DNA of 64,000 bases from contig DF237002.1 of the NCBI GenBank assembly GCA_000708835.1, forward strand, positions 64,321 to 128,320, in the 5' to 3' direction. The notes beneath the pieces are model-generated. The model ran no database searches and was not told where the DNA came from. It saw nothing but the letters and a program-made list of their open reading frames with translations. A program made the position numbers and the translations under genes. This DNA is from Klebsormidium nitens. Its lineage: Eukaryota > Streptophyta > Klebsormidiophyceae > Klebsormidiales > Klebsormidiaceae. How positions within the stretch are numbered: the stretch's first letter is position 1; every line of letters begins with the position of its first letter. Positions 13,401 through 25,437 of the stretch are shown in pieces.

Positions 13401-14254
13401 AGTATGCCAAGCAAACGAGTTCGGGACTTTGCTGAACTACTCTCAAATGGAGCGGTGCCAGCCAACATTTTGCTATCTGCTAATTTAGTTCCTTTTGCAG
13501 AGTCTGATCTGACAAACGAACTCAGAAGATGAGTAGCGATTCATTTCTGCTGTGGTTGGTAGCTGTCAGACCTGCAGATTCTGAGTCACTGTTGAGACAT
13601 CGGCTCCACTCAAAACTCCTTCCGACGAAAAACTCAATCCCCTCGATCAAGGTGCCTGTTCAAAAGAGGCAATTTCAGTGGCCTTTCATTGATCTAGAGT
13701 AAGCTGACGTCTGACTTGATATTGCCAGATCTCGGAAATCTCAACCGCACGTTTCTGATAGTGCCCATTCGTTTCCGTCTGCTCGCAAAGGTTCTCTCAG
13801 TGTGCAGCAAACTACGATCCACGTCTAAGTTTCAAACAGGGGTACGGAACTGTTTTGCTCAAACCACTTCGAGGACGTTTTGACGAAGCTTCGTGGTTGG
13901 AATGAACGGACGTCCGCTTTGAGTCCCCTCGTAAGAACCCTGGGTGATTGATTCGACTCAGCTTTCGTAAAGTTTGGTTAAAATATATTCTACATTATGC
14001 AGCTAATAGCCCACCTTAGGGTCACAAAATTCAATCCTTAACTGGGGGGTTAAGGCGCCTTACCGTGCTGTTTTCCAGCGGGCCGGGCGTAGCATGTCAG
14101 TCGTATCCTTCGCTCCCTGCCATACCCGATGCGGTACCAGCCGCTAGGGCGGACTTTTCGATGCCCTGCGAGATGGCTGACGGTCTCAAGACTCTCATCG
14201 AACGGAGTGACTGACGTGTTATGCAGCTCTGTCGGGATGGAATACAGTCGGTGT
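9143..14254. repeat. Tandem segmental duplication, copy 1 (about 5.1 kb)
   Basis: This copy starts inside the long MYND exon at ggccggcaatggcgggatcg and ends at a sequence reading gatggaatacagtcggtgt. There it abuts the second copy, which restarts with the same ggccggcaatggcggg. It holds the MYND 3' exons, a shared intergenic stretch, the frameshifted GT92 pseudogene and its upstream region. Similarity to copy 2 is continuous apart from small indels. Confidence 0.85.
11286..13468 (-). pseudogene. GT92-like glycosyltransferase, frameshifted copy
   Basis: This is the copy 1 partner of the intact gene at 16425-18534. The N-terminal half reads in frame from 13468 (or from the conserved Met at 13396) through the type II membrane anchor. 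Near 12618 it lacks 10 bp present in the intact copy, so the frame shifts just before the catalytic domain. The catalytic stretch (KVRNEE, SIYDDGSTD, GAIDGDEYVVF) is then read in the second frame. Near 12235 a 7-bp insertion returns the reading to the first frame for the rest (AVSFAWKLMHSD). The last exon (about 11554-11286) and its splice sites are kept. The two breaks would scramble about 125 residues of the core. Loss of function is the simplest reading. A sequencing error is less likely because two independent indels plus in-frame ones (+3, +6) and many substitutions are present. Confidence 0.8.
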
Positions 14255-15526
14255 GGCCGGCAATGGCGGGATCGTGGTGTGTCAAGGAACTCTCCGCGAT
14301 TCCCGGGCGCTTTTGACTGGCGCCGCAACTAGTGTGGGCGCACCCCGGAGAAACCCAGCCGAACGCCCGCAAGAAGCGGAGGAGCAGCTCGAGGAGAGCC
14401 TTCCTCAGAACGCGATCGCCCGGGAGATTTGGCCGGCGTATGCGGAGCAGTTCAACCTCAAAAAGTGCAGCAATCAAGTACTAGAAATCCTATTGACTTC
14501 TGAAAGTAGCCGCTTGTATGTTTGTGACTGTTGATGACGGTCAATAACGATTGGTGACAGTCTGTCTTCAATTCTGTAGGCAATTGCACGACTCCTTCTG
14601 TAACGGAGTTTTGTGAACGCCTCGATGTTTTGGGCCGCAGCAAGAGGATCATATGCACAAGGCTCGACTGTTTCCCCTTCTTACTGACCCCCTCTGCACA
14701 ACTTGAGCGTACGAAGCCCGTCTCATCTCAATGACGGCGCTTCGATCTGTGGTTTGGACTCTTCCAAAGGGTTGAGACTCATCTCCGAGATCCGCAGTGG
14801 AACTTCTCGTGTTTAGTTTGCCATGCGAAACTGACCCCCTTTGGAACGTCCCTACTTTCTGCCGTCGCTCGGGATCGTGCATTGAGATTATCACAAGCAC
14901 AGTCTATCCAACGGCAGGGTTCAAAGCAGCAAACGAATCGACGGCTGTCCATTTCTTCTGCAGGCGTGCGTGTCCGGGGTGGTCGAGGTCCGCCAGAAGA
15001 CGTTCAAGGCGTGCGGCGCGTGCGGCGCAGCCCAAAACTGCTCGCGCGAGCGCCAAGTGAGTGGAATAAGCCCTTGATTCTTGACCGTTCCCATTAAAAT
15101 TGCCGTACCTTAACCCTCAAACTCACCGTTAAACTCCTAGATGCGCAACCGTGGGGGATGATACCCGGCTGATTTAACAGAGAATGTTGAAAGCGGGCTG
15201 TTTGAAAGCGAGTCGCTCAAGCAGAAAGTCGTCAGCAGGTTGGCCGGCCGACGCCGATGCGATGGCCTTCTCTGAAAGTAATCAGGTGGACCTCCAAGTA
15301 GAAGAGTGTCCGTGCTTTGAAGTATTGTTCGACGTAATGGCCAGCCCTAGCTTTTTTTTTAGTTAGGCAACGCTGATGCATCGCTCAATACCTATACATC
15401 GTTCTTTTCTGTTTGCAGATGGTCCGTTGGAAGAACGGACACAAACAGGAGTGCAAAATGTCAAGGCAGGGGGCTTGTAGTGGAAGCGAGAAGGGAAAGC
15501 GAAGCAAAGACAACGGAGGGGGATGA
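14255..15526 (+). pseudogene. Truncated MYND gene 3' fragment
   Basis: Copy 2 of the MYND gene end. Three exon-equivalents (14255-14477, 14964-15056, 15419-15526) keep the frame and the stop of the parent. The fragment has no upstream gene body. In the finger, the parental YCSRECQ has become NCSRERQ, so a zinc-binding Cys and the conserved Tyr are lost. The donor after the first exon reads CAA/GTACT rather than CAG/GTAGG. It is unlikely to encode a working zinc finger. Confidence 0.8.
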
Positions 15527-16424
15527 GTAGATACTGTACACACTAGGTTCGACGGACAGACGCTAGCCATACGTAGAATTGGGTGCCGTGCAGAGCTTCC
15601 GCATACGCTGCGCCAAGTACCAGAATAAGACTGAAATGCTTCTGTAAAGATTGAAGCAGAAGATTTGAGATAGACGGCCAATATATAGCGCACTTGACTT
15701 AGGCAGTTGCACACTTGAAGCTAGTTGAACAACGAGAGTCCGTACCGCTGTTCTTTTCTGCTCGCGTGCCGTCTGAGTTGCGCCGGGGGCCGGATTGAAC
15801 GGCTGTAGTGTCTTGCGCTTTTGAATCTCTGGCCTTCTCATGCTTGTATTTGAGCTTGTTAGCGACCCGTGCATGCCGTCATTGCAAAGATGTGATAATC
15901 CACATTAACATCCGCACCGAAAGATGCCGACGTCCCCTTACACCGATACTTCCAGTGGTTGATTGAAACCGACCGGTAAATCATTGGCTGCACGATACGC
16001 TTATGACGAGCTTCTATGTGCATCTAACCTGAGAATGCATGATTGACGGCAAGCATTAGAGTTGGTTAGCTAGTAAAGTCGAGAACTAAGATTTGATGGG
16101 CACACGTGTGCTTCCTTGACAAGAGTAAAAACGTGCACCTAGTGCCATGGGCACATGAGGCCTGCCGTCATTTCATTTTGCCAAGCACAATGTAGTAAGA
16201 ATTAGTTGGATGATCGAAGATAGCAAAAGCAATCAGACCTCAACAACTCACTTGATCAAAGGTGAATCTATGCAATGTTTTTATCGGCAACAAACATTGT
16301 GCGAACTCCCAGTGCATGGTGAACTGACCTTACAGGCCCACTAGCGTTTATTAGAGAAAGGAATTCAGCAAGATCTCGGTCGAACTTGTCGCTGCCGGAG
16401 CTCCAAGAAATGGTTGAGCGCTAT

Positions 16425-18534
16425 TCACAAACATCCCTGCCGCGCAAGTACGTTTAGTACCGCTGATACATCTGTCATTACAGGAAAGCAGGCCTCGAAG
16501 GTGTGGCGCAGGTGTACGATATCGTACTCGTTCATGGCCCAAACGGATCCAGCTCCGCCCGCAACATCCGACCGTCTGGCGTTGCGTTTGTTCGACTTCT
16601 GAACCCACTCGAACAAGGAGGCCCGTCGATAATGGTTCAGCCAAGCGGGTGAGGGAACCGGGGAGTAGCTCGCGAAAGGCCCGGGTGGATCCACGACGGC
16701 ACCTGGTTCAAACAAAGTGGTTGACAATTGTGTGATGTCCGCAAATCGAACGCAGACCCGGTTGGTGAATGTGTACCATTGCAGAGAGACGAAGCATTTT
16801 CACAGTCCTGATCTGGATGAGCAGTTTAGAAGCTAGAAGGTAACATGCAGTCTGCACGAGTCGACGGCCAACATGATTCTTCAGCAGTTGAATGAAGATG
16901 CAACAGGGATGAAAGCCGAAGGCGGTCTCCGAGCAGATTTTCGAGAAGCTGGCCATACGAGATGGATCTTTTCGTCATCAAACAAAAACTTGCGAGCTCC
17001 CCTTGCTCTCGCCAGATTTCCGCATAACAAGAGCCAAATCTCTGAAGCCTCAAACAAGTTTCTTGCCGTCAGGAAAGTAAGACAATAGCATGGCAGTCAT
17101 TTTGCTGCAAAGTAAAGGGTTGATGGCAACGAATGTTCTTCCAAAACAGAAGCTCCGCTCACCTGAAGCGACGTATTGGCGGAACCCCGGCTTCAGCTTC
17201 TGAAAGTGGGGGTGGTCGATCGACTCGTGGGCTGCGGTTTTGGCAAACGTCTTGAGCACGAGCTCCTCTAGGTCTCGGCAGCGGAACCGGACGTCCAGAG
17301 TGGCGAACGCGGGGTCCGGAAGCGCCACCGCGTCCGAATGCATCAGCCTCCACGCGAAACTGACGGCGCCCACGTCGACATTTTCGTCGTCGAAGCGCGC
17401 CAGGAACGCGTCCAGTGTCTGGTTTGGATCTTCGAACACGACATACTCATCGACGTCGATCGCGCCGATCCACTCAGCGCCTCGCTTCGTTTGCCATTTT
17501 ACGCAGTCCTGGTACATATTGATCTCGTCCGCTTGAAACACTCCAGACGGCCTGTCCCAGCGCATATAGTCCACAAAGGGACCGTACGATTGCGCAATCT
17601 CGGCGGTTCTGTCCGTTGATCCGTCGTCGTATATAGAAACCTGGCTCACTCCGAGACTGTATTGGTAGTTTAGCCACTCCTCTAGAGCCCTCTCCTCATT
17701 GCGAACTTTCAAGCAGATGCCCACACCTCCCGGCTTCACCGTTACGTTCCGTTCGCATTTCGGCAACAGAATCCTAGAGGGATCCCCCCGCGGCACAAAC
17801 TCAACCGGTCGCGGATCTTCTGGGTTAAGGACGTGTTTGAATAGGGCAAACCCCGGTTGACCGCCCCCAGCCTCCGTCAAAGCCTCCGGTCTAGTTTTGT
17901 AGAAGTGCGCTTCGTCTAGCTTCCATCCCGCGTTCCAGAAATTCAAAAAGGAGCTCATAAGATCCCACTCCTTGCTGCCTTCCCCGACTGTTCTGACCTC
18001 ATCCTGGGTCAATTTTGGCCAGACCCGAATCCCAATCAGGGAGGAAGGAGATGACGTGTCACCACGTGGCAAGCTATCACGTTCTGGCCCAGTTAAGAGA
18101 AGTTGGGCCAAGAAATTGTTGGACTTCGCACGTTTCAGAGTTGACTCTTTCAGGGGCTCCGCAGCTGCGCCGGGGAGTTTGAGCTCCTCGCGCCTGCTGA
18201 TCGCTTCGCAGAGCTCTCCGAGCTTTGTCGTGTCCAGATCGTCAGAAAAGATCCCATCATTGCTCTTATTCATAACAGCCACTTTGCTCCATCCCTCCAA
18301 CTCCCTCAGGGGACTTCTCAGAGTTGCGTTCTCAGAATGGAGCCTCGTATGCGATCCTTCGAAGTCCTGGACCCATTTAGGGAAGCCAGACCGGGGACCT
18401 CCCAACCTCGAACTGTTGTCCTTCGTCAAATTATATACCGATAAGCCTGCCAAGATGCAAAGGACTATGATGACAGCTGTGGGCATCAGAGCCCTTCGCA
18501 GGAGGCCCTGAAAGGGCTTTGCGGCGCCAGTCAT
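16425..18534 (-). CDS. GT92/DUF23-like type II membrane glycosyltransferase
   Basis: Two exons, 18534-17163 and 16702-16425, join in phase 1 to a 549-residue protein. A short cytoplasmic tail is followed by a membrane anchor at about residues 16-36 (ALMPTAVIIVLCILAGLSVY), as in Golgi glycosyltransferases. The catalytic domain starts near residue 270 with GICLKVRNEERALEEWL and SIYDDGSTDRTAE. A metal-binding DxD lies near residue 360 (AIDVDEYVVF). The second exon supplies the conserved end LNHYRRASLFEWVQK. These motifs fit GT92 (DUF23) or the related Glyco_tranf_2_4 group; the sugar donor and acceptor are unknown. The longer open frame upstream of 18534 has no ATG; in copy 1 the matching upstream codon is ATG. 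I chose the Met conserved in both copies. Confidence 0.8.
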
Positions 18535-19487
18535 GTTGAGTAGTATGCCAAGCAAACGAGGTCGGAAGCTTGCTGAACCACTCTCAGTCGGAGCGGCAGT
18601 CAACACTTTGCTCAATGTGCTGACCCCTGTTTTGAAGAGTCTGATCCGACGAACGAACGATCTCAGGGGATGAGTACTCCTGTGCGACTTATGTTTGCCG
18701 TGGTTGATAGCCAGTGCCCCTCATTTTCCGTCTGCTCGCAAAGGTCCCCGCAGTGTGCGGCAGACTACAATTCGCGTCTAAGTTTCAAACAGGGGTACGG
18801 ACCTGTTTTTCTCAAACCACTTCGAGGACGTTTTGACGAAGCTTGGTGGTTGGAATGAACGGACGTCCGCTTTGAGTTCCCTCGTATTAGAACCTGGGTG
18901 ATTGATTCAACCCAGCTTTCGTAAAATCTGGTTAAAGTACATTCAACAGTGATGCAGCTAATAGCCCACCTTAGCCTCACAAAACTCAATCTTAACTGGG
19001 GGGTTAAGACGCCTTACTGTGCTGTTTTCCAGCGGGCCGGGCGTAGCACGTCAGTCGTATCCTTCGCTCCCTGCCAGACCCGATGCGGTACCAGCCGCTA
19101 GGGCGGACTTTTCGATGCCCTGCAAGATGGCTGACGGTCTCGACATTCTCATCGAACGGAGTGACTGACGTGTTTTGCAGCTTCGTTGGGATGGAATGTA
19201 GTCAGTGTCAGCGTTACGCTTTTGAAAAAAGTGATGGTTGTAGGTCTCGATAGGACCGGGGGCGCTCCTGAGCAGAGCTTCAAAGCAGAACCAGACGGGT
19301 CTCCCGAAATGCTATTTTAGATGAGCATCATTCTCAAACCCCCAGTAAGTAGTCCTCACGTCGCTGCTAAAGCTAGCTCGGCGTCAACTCGAAACGAGGG
19401 GAACTTCTTTTGAGGCAGCACACTCGCAATCGCGCCATGCAATTGAGCTTCTTGCCCTTAATGTTTTAGCAGCCTTGATGAGCAAGG

Positions 19488-22400
19488 ATGACGGATCCGG
19501 AAGGCAGTGCGGTTCGCGAAATGGGTTCTGGTCTCTTCCAACAGGCTTGGCGGTTGCAGAAAATGAACAGGGTCGCACTCACAATCCTTATTATCTGCAC
19601 AGCGCTCTTTCTCGCTCTGTCTTTCGATTCCCCCTCGTTTTCCAACGTGGAGAACGCATGGAAACCTTGGTTCTCTGCAGGTCCTGAGATGTTGGCAGCG
19701 CCGCTTGCCCACAACTGCAGCTGCAACAGCCAAGAGATTACGCCGCAGCCAACACCCTCAGCAGAGATCAAACTCGTGGAAAGAATTGTAGAGAAGCCGG
19801 TTGAGAGAATCGTGGTGAAATCAGTGGAAAGGTTTGTAGAGAAGATAGTTTACGAGACAAAGCCGGTACGAGTGTACGTCTATGACCTGCCCAGCAAGTT
19901 TACGACCGACTTTTACGCGCATCTACATGCAACGGTAAGTCCATTTGACTCTTAGACTGGCCCTCAAGCTCTTCCAGAATGGTTTCAACCAGGGACCCTT
20001 GCGGTGATCGATTTGGTCCCAGATCTGCTCAGTTCTGCTTCGTTGTGCAATCCTTCGTTCCTTCCGAGAACCAGAAAATTCAGGATACGTCGTTCGCAAC
20101 CAATTTGTGATACAGAGACACTTGCAGAGGGAGTTCAAGAGGCACTCTACCCAACAGCGACCAATGTGCCCGGGCGATAAGTCAGCTACTGAAAAATTTG
20201 CCTCCAACGACTCTGCATGTTCCCTCGTAGTAGCATTCAAGTCTGATGCTTGGTTCACGTCTCTGCAGAGGACGCCCCACGCGGCAGAATGGTGGATCTA
20301 CCTAGACATCATGGGCGATCCGGCGGAACGGGACAACTCCGTCTCCGTTCGTGTGGACACAACGGAAGAGGCGGACGTCTTCCTGGTTCCATTCATGGCA
20401 TCTCAATCGTTCAACTGTTACCGCCAGGAGCACTTTCTGAGGCACGACTTCCGGGAGATATGCGGCGACTTGTATGGGAAGGATGATGAGCTGCAGGTAA
20501 AAGGGCACGGATTTGGCATTTTTCGGCTTTCTTTCCATACCGAGCCTCCAGTTTGTTTGACCGCAGAATCATGCTAGCATGTGCGAAGGCGCAAAATAAG
20601 CATCACTGAATCCCTCCCATGGTACGCTGAGTCGGGGCGACCAAGCAGTGGCGTTGCGGGTTTGGGAGTCGCCAAGCCTTACAGCTTCCAGTATACCTTT
20701 TCGAGAAACCTGACGCCGCTCCTAGTTGCGCAGGACGAGCTGTTGGCCTGGCTCGAGACGCAGGCCACGTGGCAGCGATCTGGAGGCATTGACCACGTGA
20801 TCCTCGTGGTGCACCCGCTCGCGATGAATCGGATTGGTTACTTCCTGAGGCCGTGCGTCCATCTGCTGACGGACTTCGTCTTTTATACCTCGGACACGGT
20901 GAGCGGCTCGTGAGCGGTTCGGACGATCCGCAATATGGGCGGTTTTGACTATATAAATTCGGACACGTCGGGCAGCTCGGACACTTAGAGCAGCTTGGAA
21001 AAACTCATTGGGTAAACCCGAGAAGGAAAGCATCTCGCGAAAGTAAGAGATTTGAATACGGTGGGCATTTCCTGGCACCTTCCTTCTTGACGAAATAAGC
21101 GGTTTTGGAAGGGAAGCACTGTTCAGACACGATGAAAGATCAGGAGTGAATGGAGATTCCGCAGAACTGAGTTTTCCGGAAAATTTAAGCGAATCGGACA
21201 CGGCAGCAGGCGTCCAAGATAAACGAATCGAACACGGTGAGGAGTCCAGCTTGCACCCAAACGGAATTGATCTTCGAGCTCGCGAGGAAAGCGCGAAAGA
21301 AAGGCGGTTCCGTCTGCGCTCTGGCTGAAGTCTCTTTCTTTGTGCGATGACTTTGGATATTCAACGACTCGGTCTCCTAGTCCGCTTTTTTTCGCAGGAG
21401 ACACCTCAACTGCTCGGCAGTCCAGAATCGGGACGGGCGCATTCTTTCTCCTCACGTTTGTTCCGAATTTTCTTGGCCTCTATCCTTCCCGCGTGTCCTA
21501 CTGAAGAAGGTCCGACAGCCCAATGTTGAACGCGACCGATTCCCAAAAAGCCAAAACCTAAATGTCTTTCTACTTTCCTTCTCTTCCGGCAAAATGCAGA
21601 CCCTCTCTCTGACGCTTGGTTAAACTGCAGGCGAGCTTGGAGAAGGACGTGGTCGTCCCGTATTCACACCTGGTGGAACGGCTCCCGGACGACCTGGTGG
21701 GACCAGCCACCAGCGAGGCGAACCTCGCGCAGGCAGATATCCTGCTATATTTTGCCGGGATCCTTGAAAGACAGGTGCGTCGTTTCACCTTGAAACAACT
21801 TCAAGTTCCGAGTCCTCCGACGTGGATACGGATGCTGAGGGCTGCACAGGAAAGACGCCGCGAGGGCATGCTTCTTTGTTCCTTCTCTCGGAGTCATCAA
21901 TTCAGAACGGTACGGTTCGAAGCTACGTTACGAAGTCTGTCTCCGCCTCGATTAGAAGCTTTGTCTGAGCACGGCAATCAGCTGTCTGAATCCTAAACCC
22001 AAACATTAATGTAAATGAATCTAAATGCAGCAAAGGAGTGTTCTGGACACAGGAAAAAAGTCGGTCTGGAATCCCAGAATGTTGATCGGACATCGGAACC
22101 GACGGTTAAGAACGCAGAGTGGAACCTGAGGATTGGAAGGAAAGACTATATTCAGTTGGGTCGCTAACATAGGTATAATCCAAGCCTTTCTTGCTTCCCT
22201 TTAACCCTTTCTAGAACATTCAGAACGGTATATTCACTAAAGCGTTTCCCCGCGCCGCTGTGCAGGGTATGGGCCAAGTCCGGAACAAGCTGAGCGAAGT
22301 CCTTCAAGGAGAGGAGGGAGTGGTCATTAACAGCCGGGAGGGCCAGGGAGCGCTGGACGACGACACGGTGGCTGCTACCGCTGCGGAAATGAGGCGATCA

Positions 22401-24259
22401 AAGTTTTGCCTGGTGAGCCTCCCCGGGCGCAACTTCATTGCAATCAAGCAAGAATCCGCCCGGTGAGTAACCTCGAAAGGGATTATCTAGCACGAAGGGC
22501 GCCGACTGACGGTTTGCACGGTGAGTTCTACCGGGCGCGGCTATCAGCGTCTATAGCTCTGCCCGAGAAGCAAGCGCGACGGCGCCCTTCGAAAAATTCC
22601 ATACCGTTGGCGGTAACGCTTTTGTTTGCTCGGCGTGGAAACAAGGGGGATGATCTGATCAGGCCGCTTCAAACGAAAAAGTGGATTAAAACGGAAGGAT
22701 CACTGTCCTTGAGAACAGAATATCTCGTCAGCCAGATATGTCCGGCCGTATAGAGTGACGCTTGAACCCACTTTGCTTCTCTCTCCTTGTGCGCGCGCAG
22801 GACCCTGCCGGCGACACCCCCTCCTCCGCGCGCCTGTTCGACGCGATCGTGAACCTGTGCATCCCGGTGATCATTAGCGACGACGTGGAGATCCCTTTCG
22901 AGGGACAAGTGAACCTCAGGTGAGATTAATTAAAGCCAGTCCCCAGATTCCCTGGAGGCGTTAAGATTCTGGGTTCTGACGAGCTTCTTTCTTCGCATTG
23001 CAAATGAAGCACGTAATGATCGAGTAGGTGCCTCGGCATGAAGTACACTTGGTAATTTCAAAGTGATGTACGTCTCGACAAAAGGTGCCTCTTCTGACAG
23101 TTGACAACATGAATCCTGATCTGGATCAGCATCCTATTCAACTGAGTTCAAGCGTGTGTCCGTTTCTGTGGCGTCATGGAAGCATTTGCCCCCGGACTCT
23201 GCAGGACCGCTTTACAGCTTCTCTCCCTAGCTTGCGTCTTCCCCTTTCTTGCGCCCAAAGCTGCGACAAGCTCCCTTGTGCGCCAGATCGACGAGTATAT
23301 AGTGTACCGCAAAAATGCGACCATTCTCCAGACGTTCCAGTCTCAAGTCCAAGACCTCTTCCTCTCGCCTTTCAAGATGGACAGTTGCTTCGAAAGCTCG
23401 AGAATGGTGCCAGATCGTAAACTGCTTTGAATTTTCTCACTTCGAGCGAATCACGCCTCTCCTTTCTGCAGAGACGCTTGTGTGTTTGTGACAGAGGCTG
23501 ACGCAGTGCAGCCCGGCGTGCTGGTGGCGCGCTTGCGAGCGATGCCGGACGAGGACGTCCTGAGGATGAGGCGACAGCTGCCAGAGGTCCGGACACCAAG
23601 TCCAAGCTTTCTCTTGGAATCTTGCTCTTAAATTGGTGGAATCCGCTAAAGCTATGTTGATCCATGCGTCTTTTAAAGAAAAATTTTCTGCTATGTCTGT
23701 TTATTCTGATTCGTTCCTGGTAAGGCGCATTTCCAAATACTCTCGTTCAAGCGGATATTCTCGCTAACCCCAAGACACATGGTTGTTATATATTTCAATT
23801 CAACCAAGTCCAGTGCTGCCACGGATATATTACCATCCGAAATAATCAATAAGCCCGTGGGCGTAGCAGAATACTCTGCGTAGTAGAAGAGCTTTGTAAA
23901 TGGCTCACATGTGCTTTGAAGTAAGACCCACAAATTCCGAAGAACGGAGTACGTCTTTCGGCAACCTTCTTTTCTGCGCCCGGCAATCCTTCGGAGGCTG
24001 CTTCCCTGGAACAACGTCGTGCTCTTATTGCTGTGACTTACCAACCGGTGGCGCTCTTTTGCGTTTTCAGATTCGCCATCAGTTTGAGTATGCTGACTCT
24101 CCGCCGGGAAAGGATGGAGCTCTGTCAATGATATGGCGGGAGGTCGCCGCCCGATTGCCCCTCATTCGACTGCGACTGGCAAGGCGACACCGCGGAGCGT
24201 CCGCGCCACATGCTATGACGCACGATAGGCTCGATGCGAGTCGGAGGATGGGCGGGTGA
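19488..24259 (+). CDS. Exostosin-family (GT47) glycosyltransferase
   Basis: Eight exons: 19488-19934, 20269-20496, 20734-20898, 21631-21774, 22266-22412, 22801-22919, 23472-23586 and 24071-24259. All junctions keep phase, including one phase-2 junction, giving 517 residues. GT47 enzymes add sugars to cell-wall polysaccharides or glycoproteins in the Golgi. A short tail and one membrane segment (about residues 28-46) are followed by a repetitive [13 protein letters not shown] stem. The exostosin domain starts with [12 protein letters not shown]. It continues through [43 protein letters not shown] and the conserved [19 protein letters not shown] nucleotide-sugar region. The final exon is basic and divergent. 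The donor after exon 7 is GTCCGG, which is weak. The first-exon ATG could alternatively be the Met at residue 26. Confidence 0.85.
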
Positions 24260-25437
24260 CGTTTGGGCCCTGGGGCAGATCTTACTCAGTAGCACTCCAG
24301 ATCTGTCGCCCGTCGAAACGCGTAACGCGTGAAACATTATAAGCGATGCTTCAGACCTTTTGTTTTAGGATCAGGAAGGAGGCATGCTGAAGTATCTATG
24401 GCATGAAGGCTGGCATTCTCATATCAGAAGAACCTCGGGAAGGTGTCTAAGTAGATATCCACAAAGGACAGAGGTACGATTGGATCCTTACGTTTGCCGA
24501 CCGTGAATGCTTTCTATATTCCGACTTCAGATAAAACCGAGTCCAATCTTTTGAAAATGTAACGTCGGGCAGCCGTCGGTGAAACGGCAGCTGGCTGGCC
24601 TGGTCACCATGGACATATACTGGGGTTGTTCGGACGATGCATGATTTTGGCTTGACCCGTATTAACCCTTTACCATGCATGATTTGGATATGCCACATGC
24701 TGCAGCTTGCAGAGCGGAACCTTCTGAGAATGTTCTGGCAATTAAAGAGTACGGAATCTACCGGACAATCTCTTCCTTATCAACTCTACAGGGTCTGCGC
24801 AACCTCTCAGCCCAGTCTCTATTCTCTAAGATGCATAAGGCTCAGGCCGATGAGAAGCCCTAGGCAAGGTCCGTCAGATCAGATTATCCTTTACTCATGG
24901 AATGACCACGGTCCTTGCACGCGCGTCCATCTTCTGGTACATAATTAGAGACTTCGCCTTGGAGCAAAAACCTGTGTTTGCGACACATGATTACGATACC
25001 TTCGAAAAGTAAGTTATGCCTTCTTCCTCAGGAACTCTTCCGGATGCCTCAGTCCCAGGCTTAAAGTATCTCAAGATCCACAGCAAGGAAAACGAGGTTG
25101 TACGTTCAATCCCGCTGAAAGGAGTGCATAAAATTCCGCTACGATGTTTCCTCGGTAAAATGCTACGGATTCCGCGGGAAGGAGCTAAATGTTTTCCGGT
25201 CCGGAACGGGCGGAATCGCCTCAAAGGGATTCCGCCCTTGTTCCGCTCCTGACCGTGGAACTCTGTTAGCGCCGAAAGCTTGGCAACAATAAGAGCCAAT
25301 TAAGGTGCGCACTACTGTAGTGTAATGCTTCAAATGTTGGCGGACAGCTTGCTACTTTTCAACAAGAAGCCGGTCTGAAACGGCTGTGCAAAGCGCGGCG
25401 CTCCTTCAAGGGTCAAGATTTACACTCTTCCAAAAAA
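24260..25437. other. Intergenic region, no gene recognised
   Basis: Between the GT47 stop and the F-box start. Around 25130-25245 there are repeated ATTCCGC elements, but no coding or RNA gene signal was seen. Confidence 0.5.

Larger units (their letters stand above)
14255..19208. repeat. Tandem segmental duplication, copy 2 (about 4.95 kb)
   Basis: Direct-orientation second copy. The offset from copy 1 is 5112 bp at the left edge. It ends near 19208, where gatggaatgtagtcagtgt parallels the copy 1 end and the sequence then diverges into the unique region before the GT47 gene. It contains the decayed MYND fragment and the intact GT92-like gene. Confidence 0.85.

Noticed and set aside
18535-18615. 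Upstream extension of the GT92 frame
   Set aside because: The extension begins with TTG and has no ATG; the Met at 18534 is conserved in both copies.
23176-23430. Plus-strand open frame inside a GT47 intron with a signal-like start
   Set aside because: It falls between exons 6 and 7, which join in phase 2 without it. No domain was recognised.
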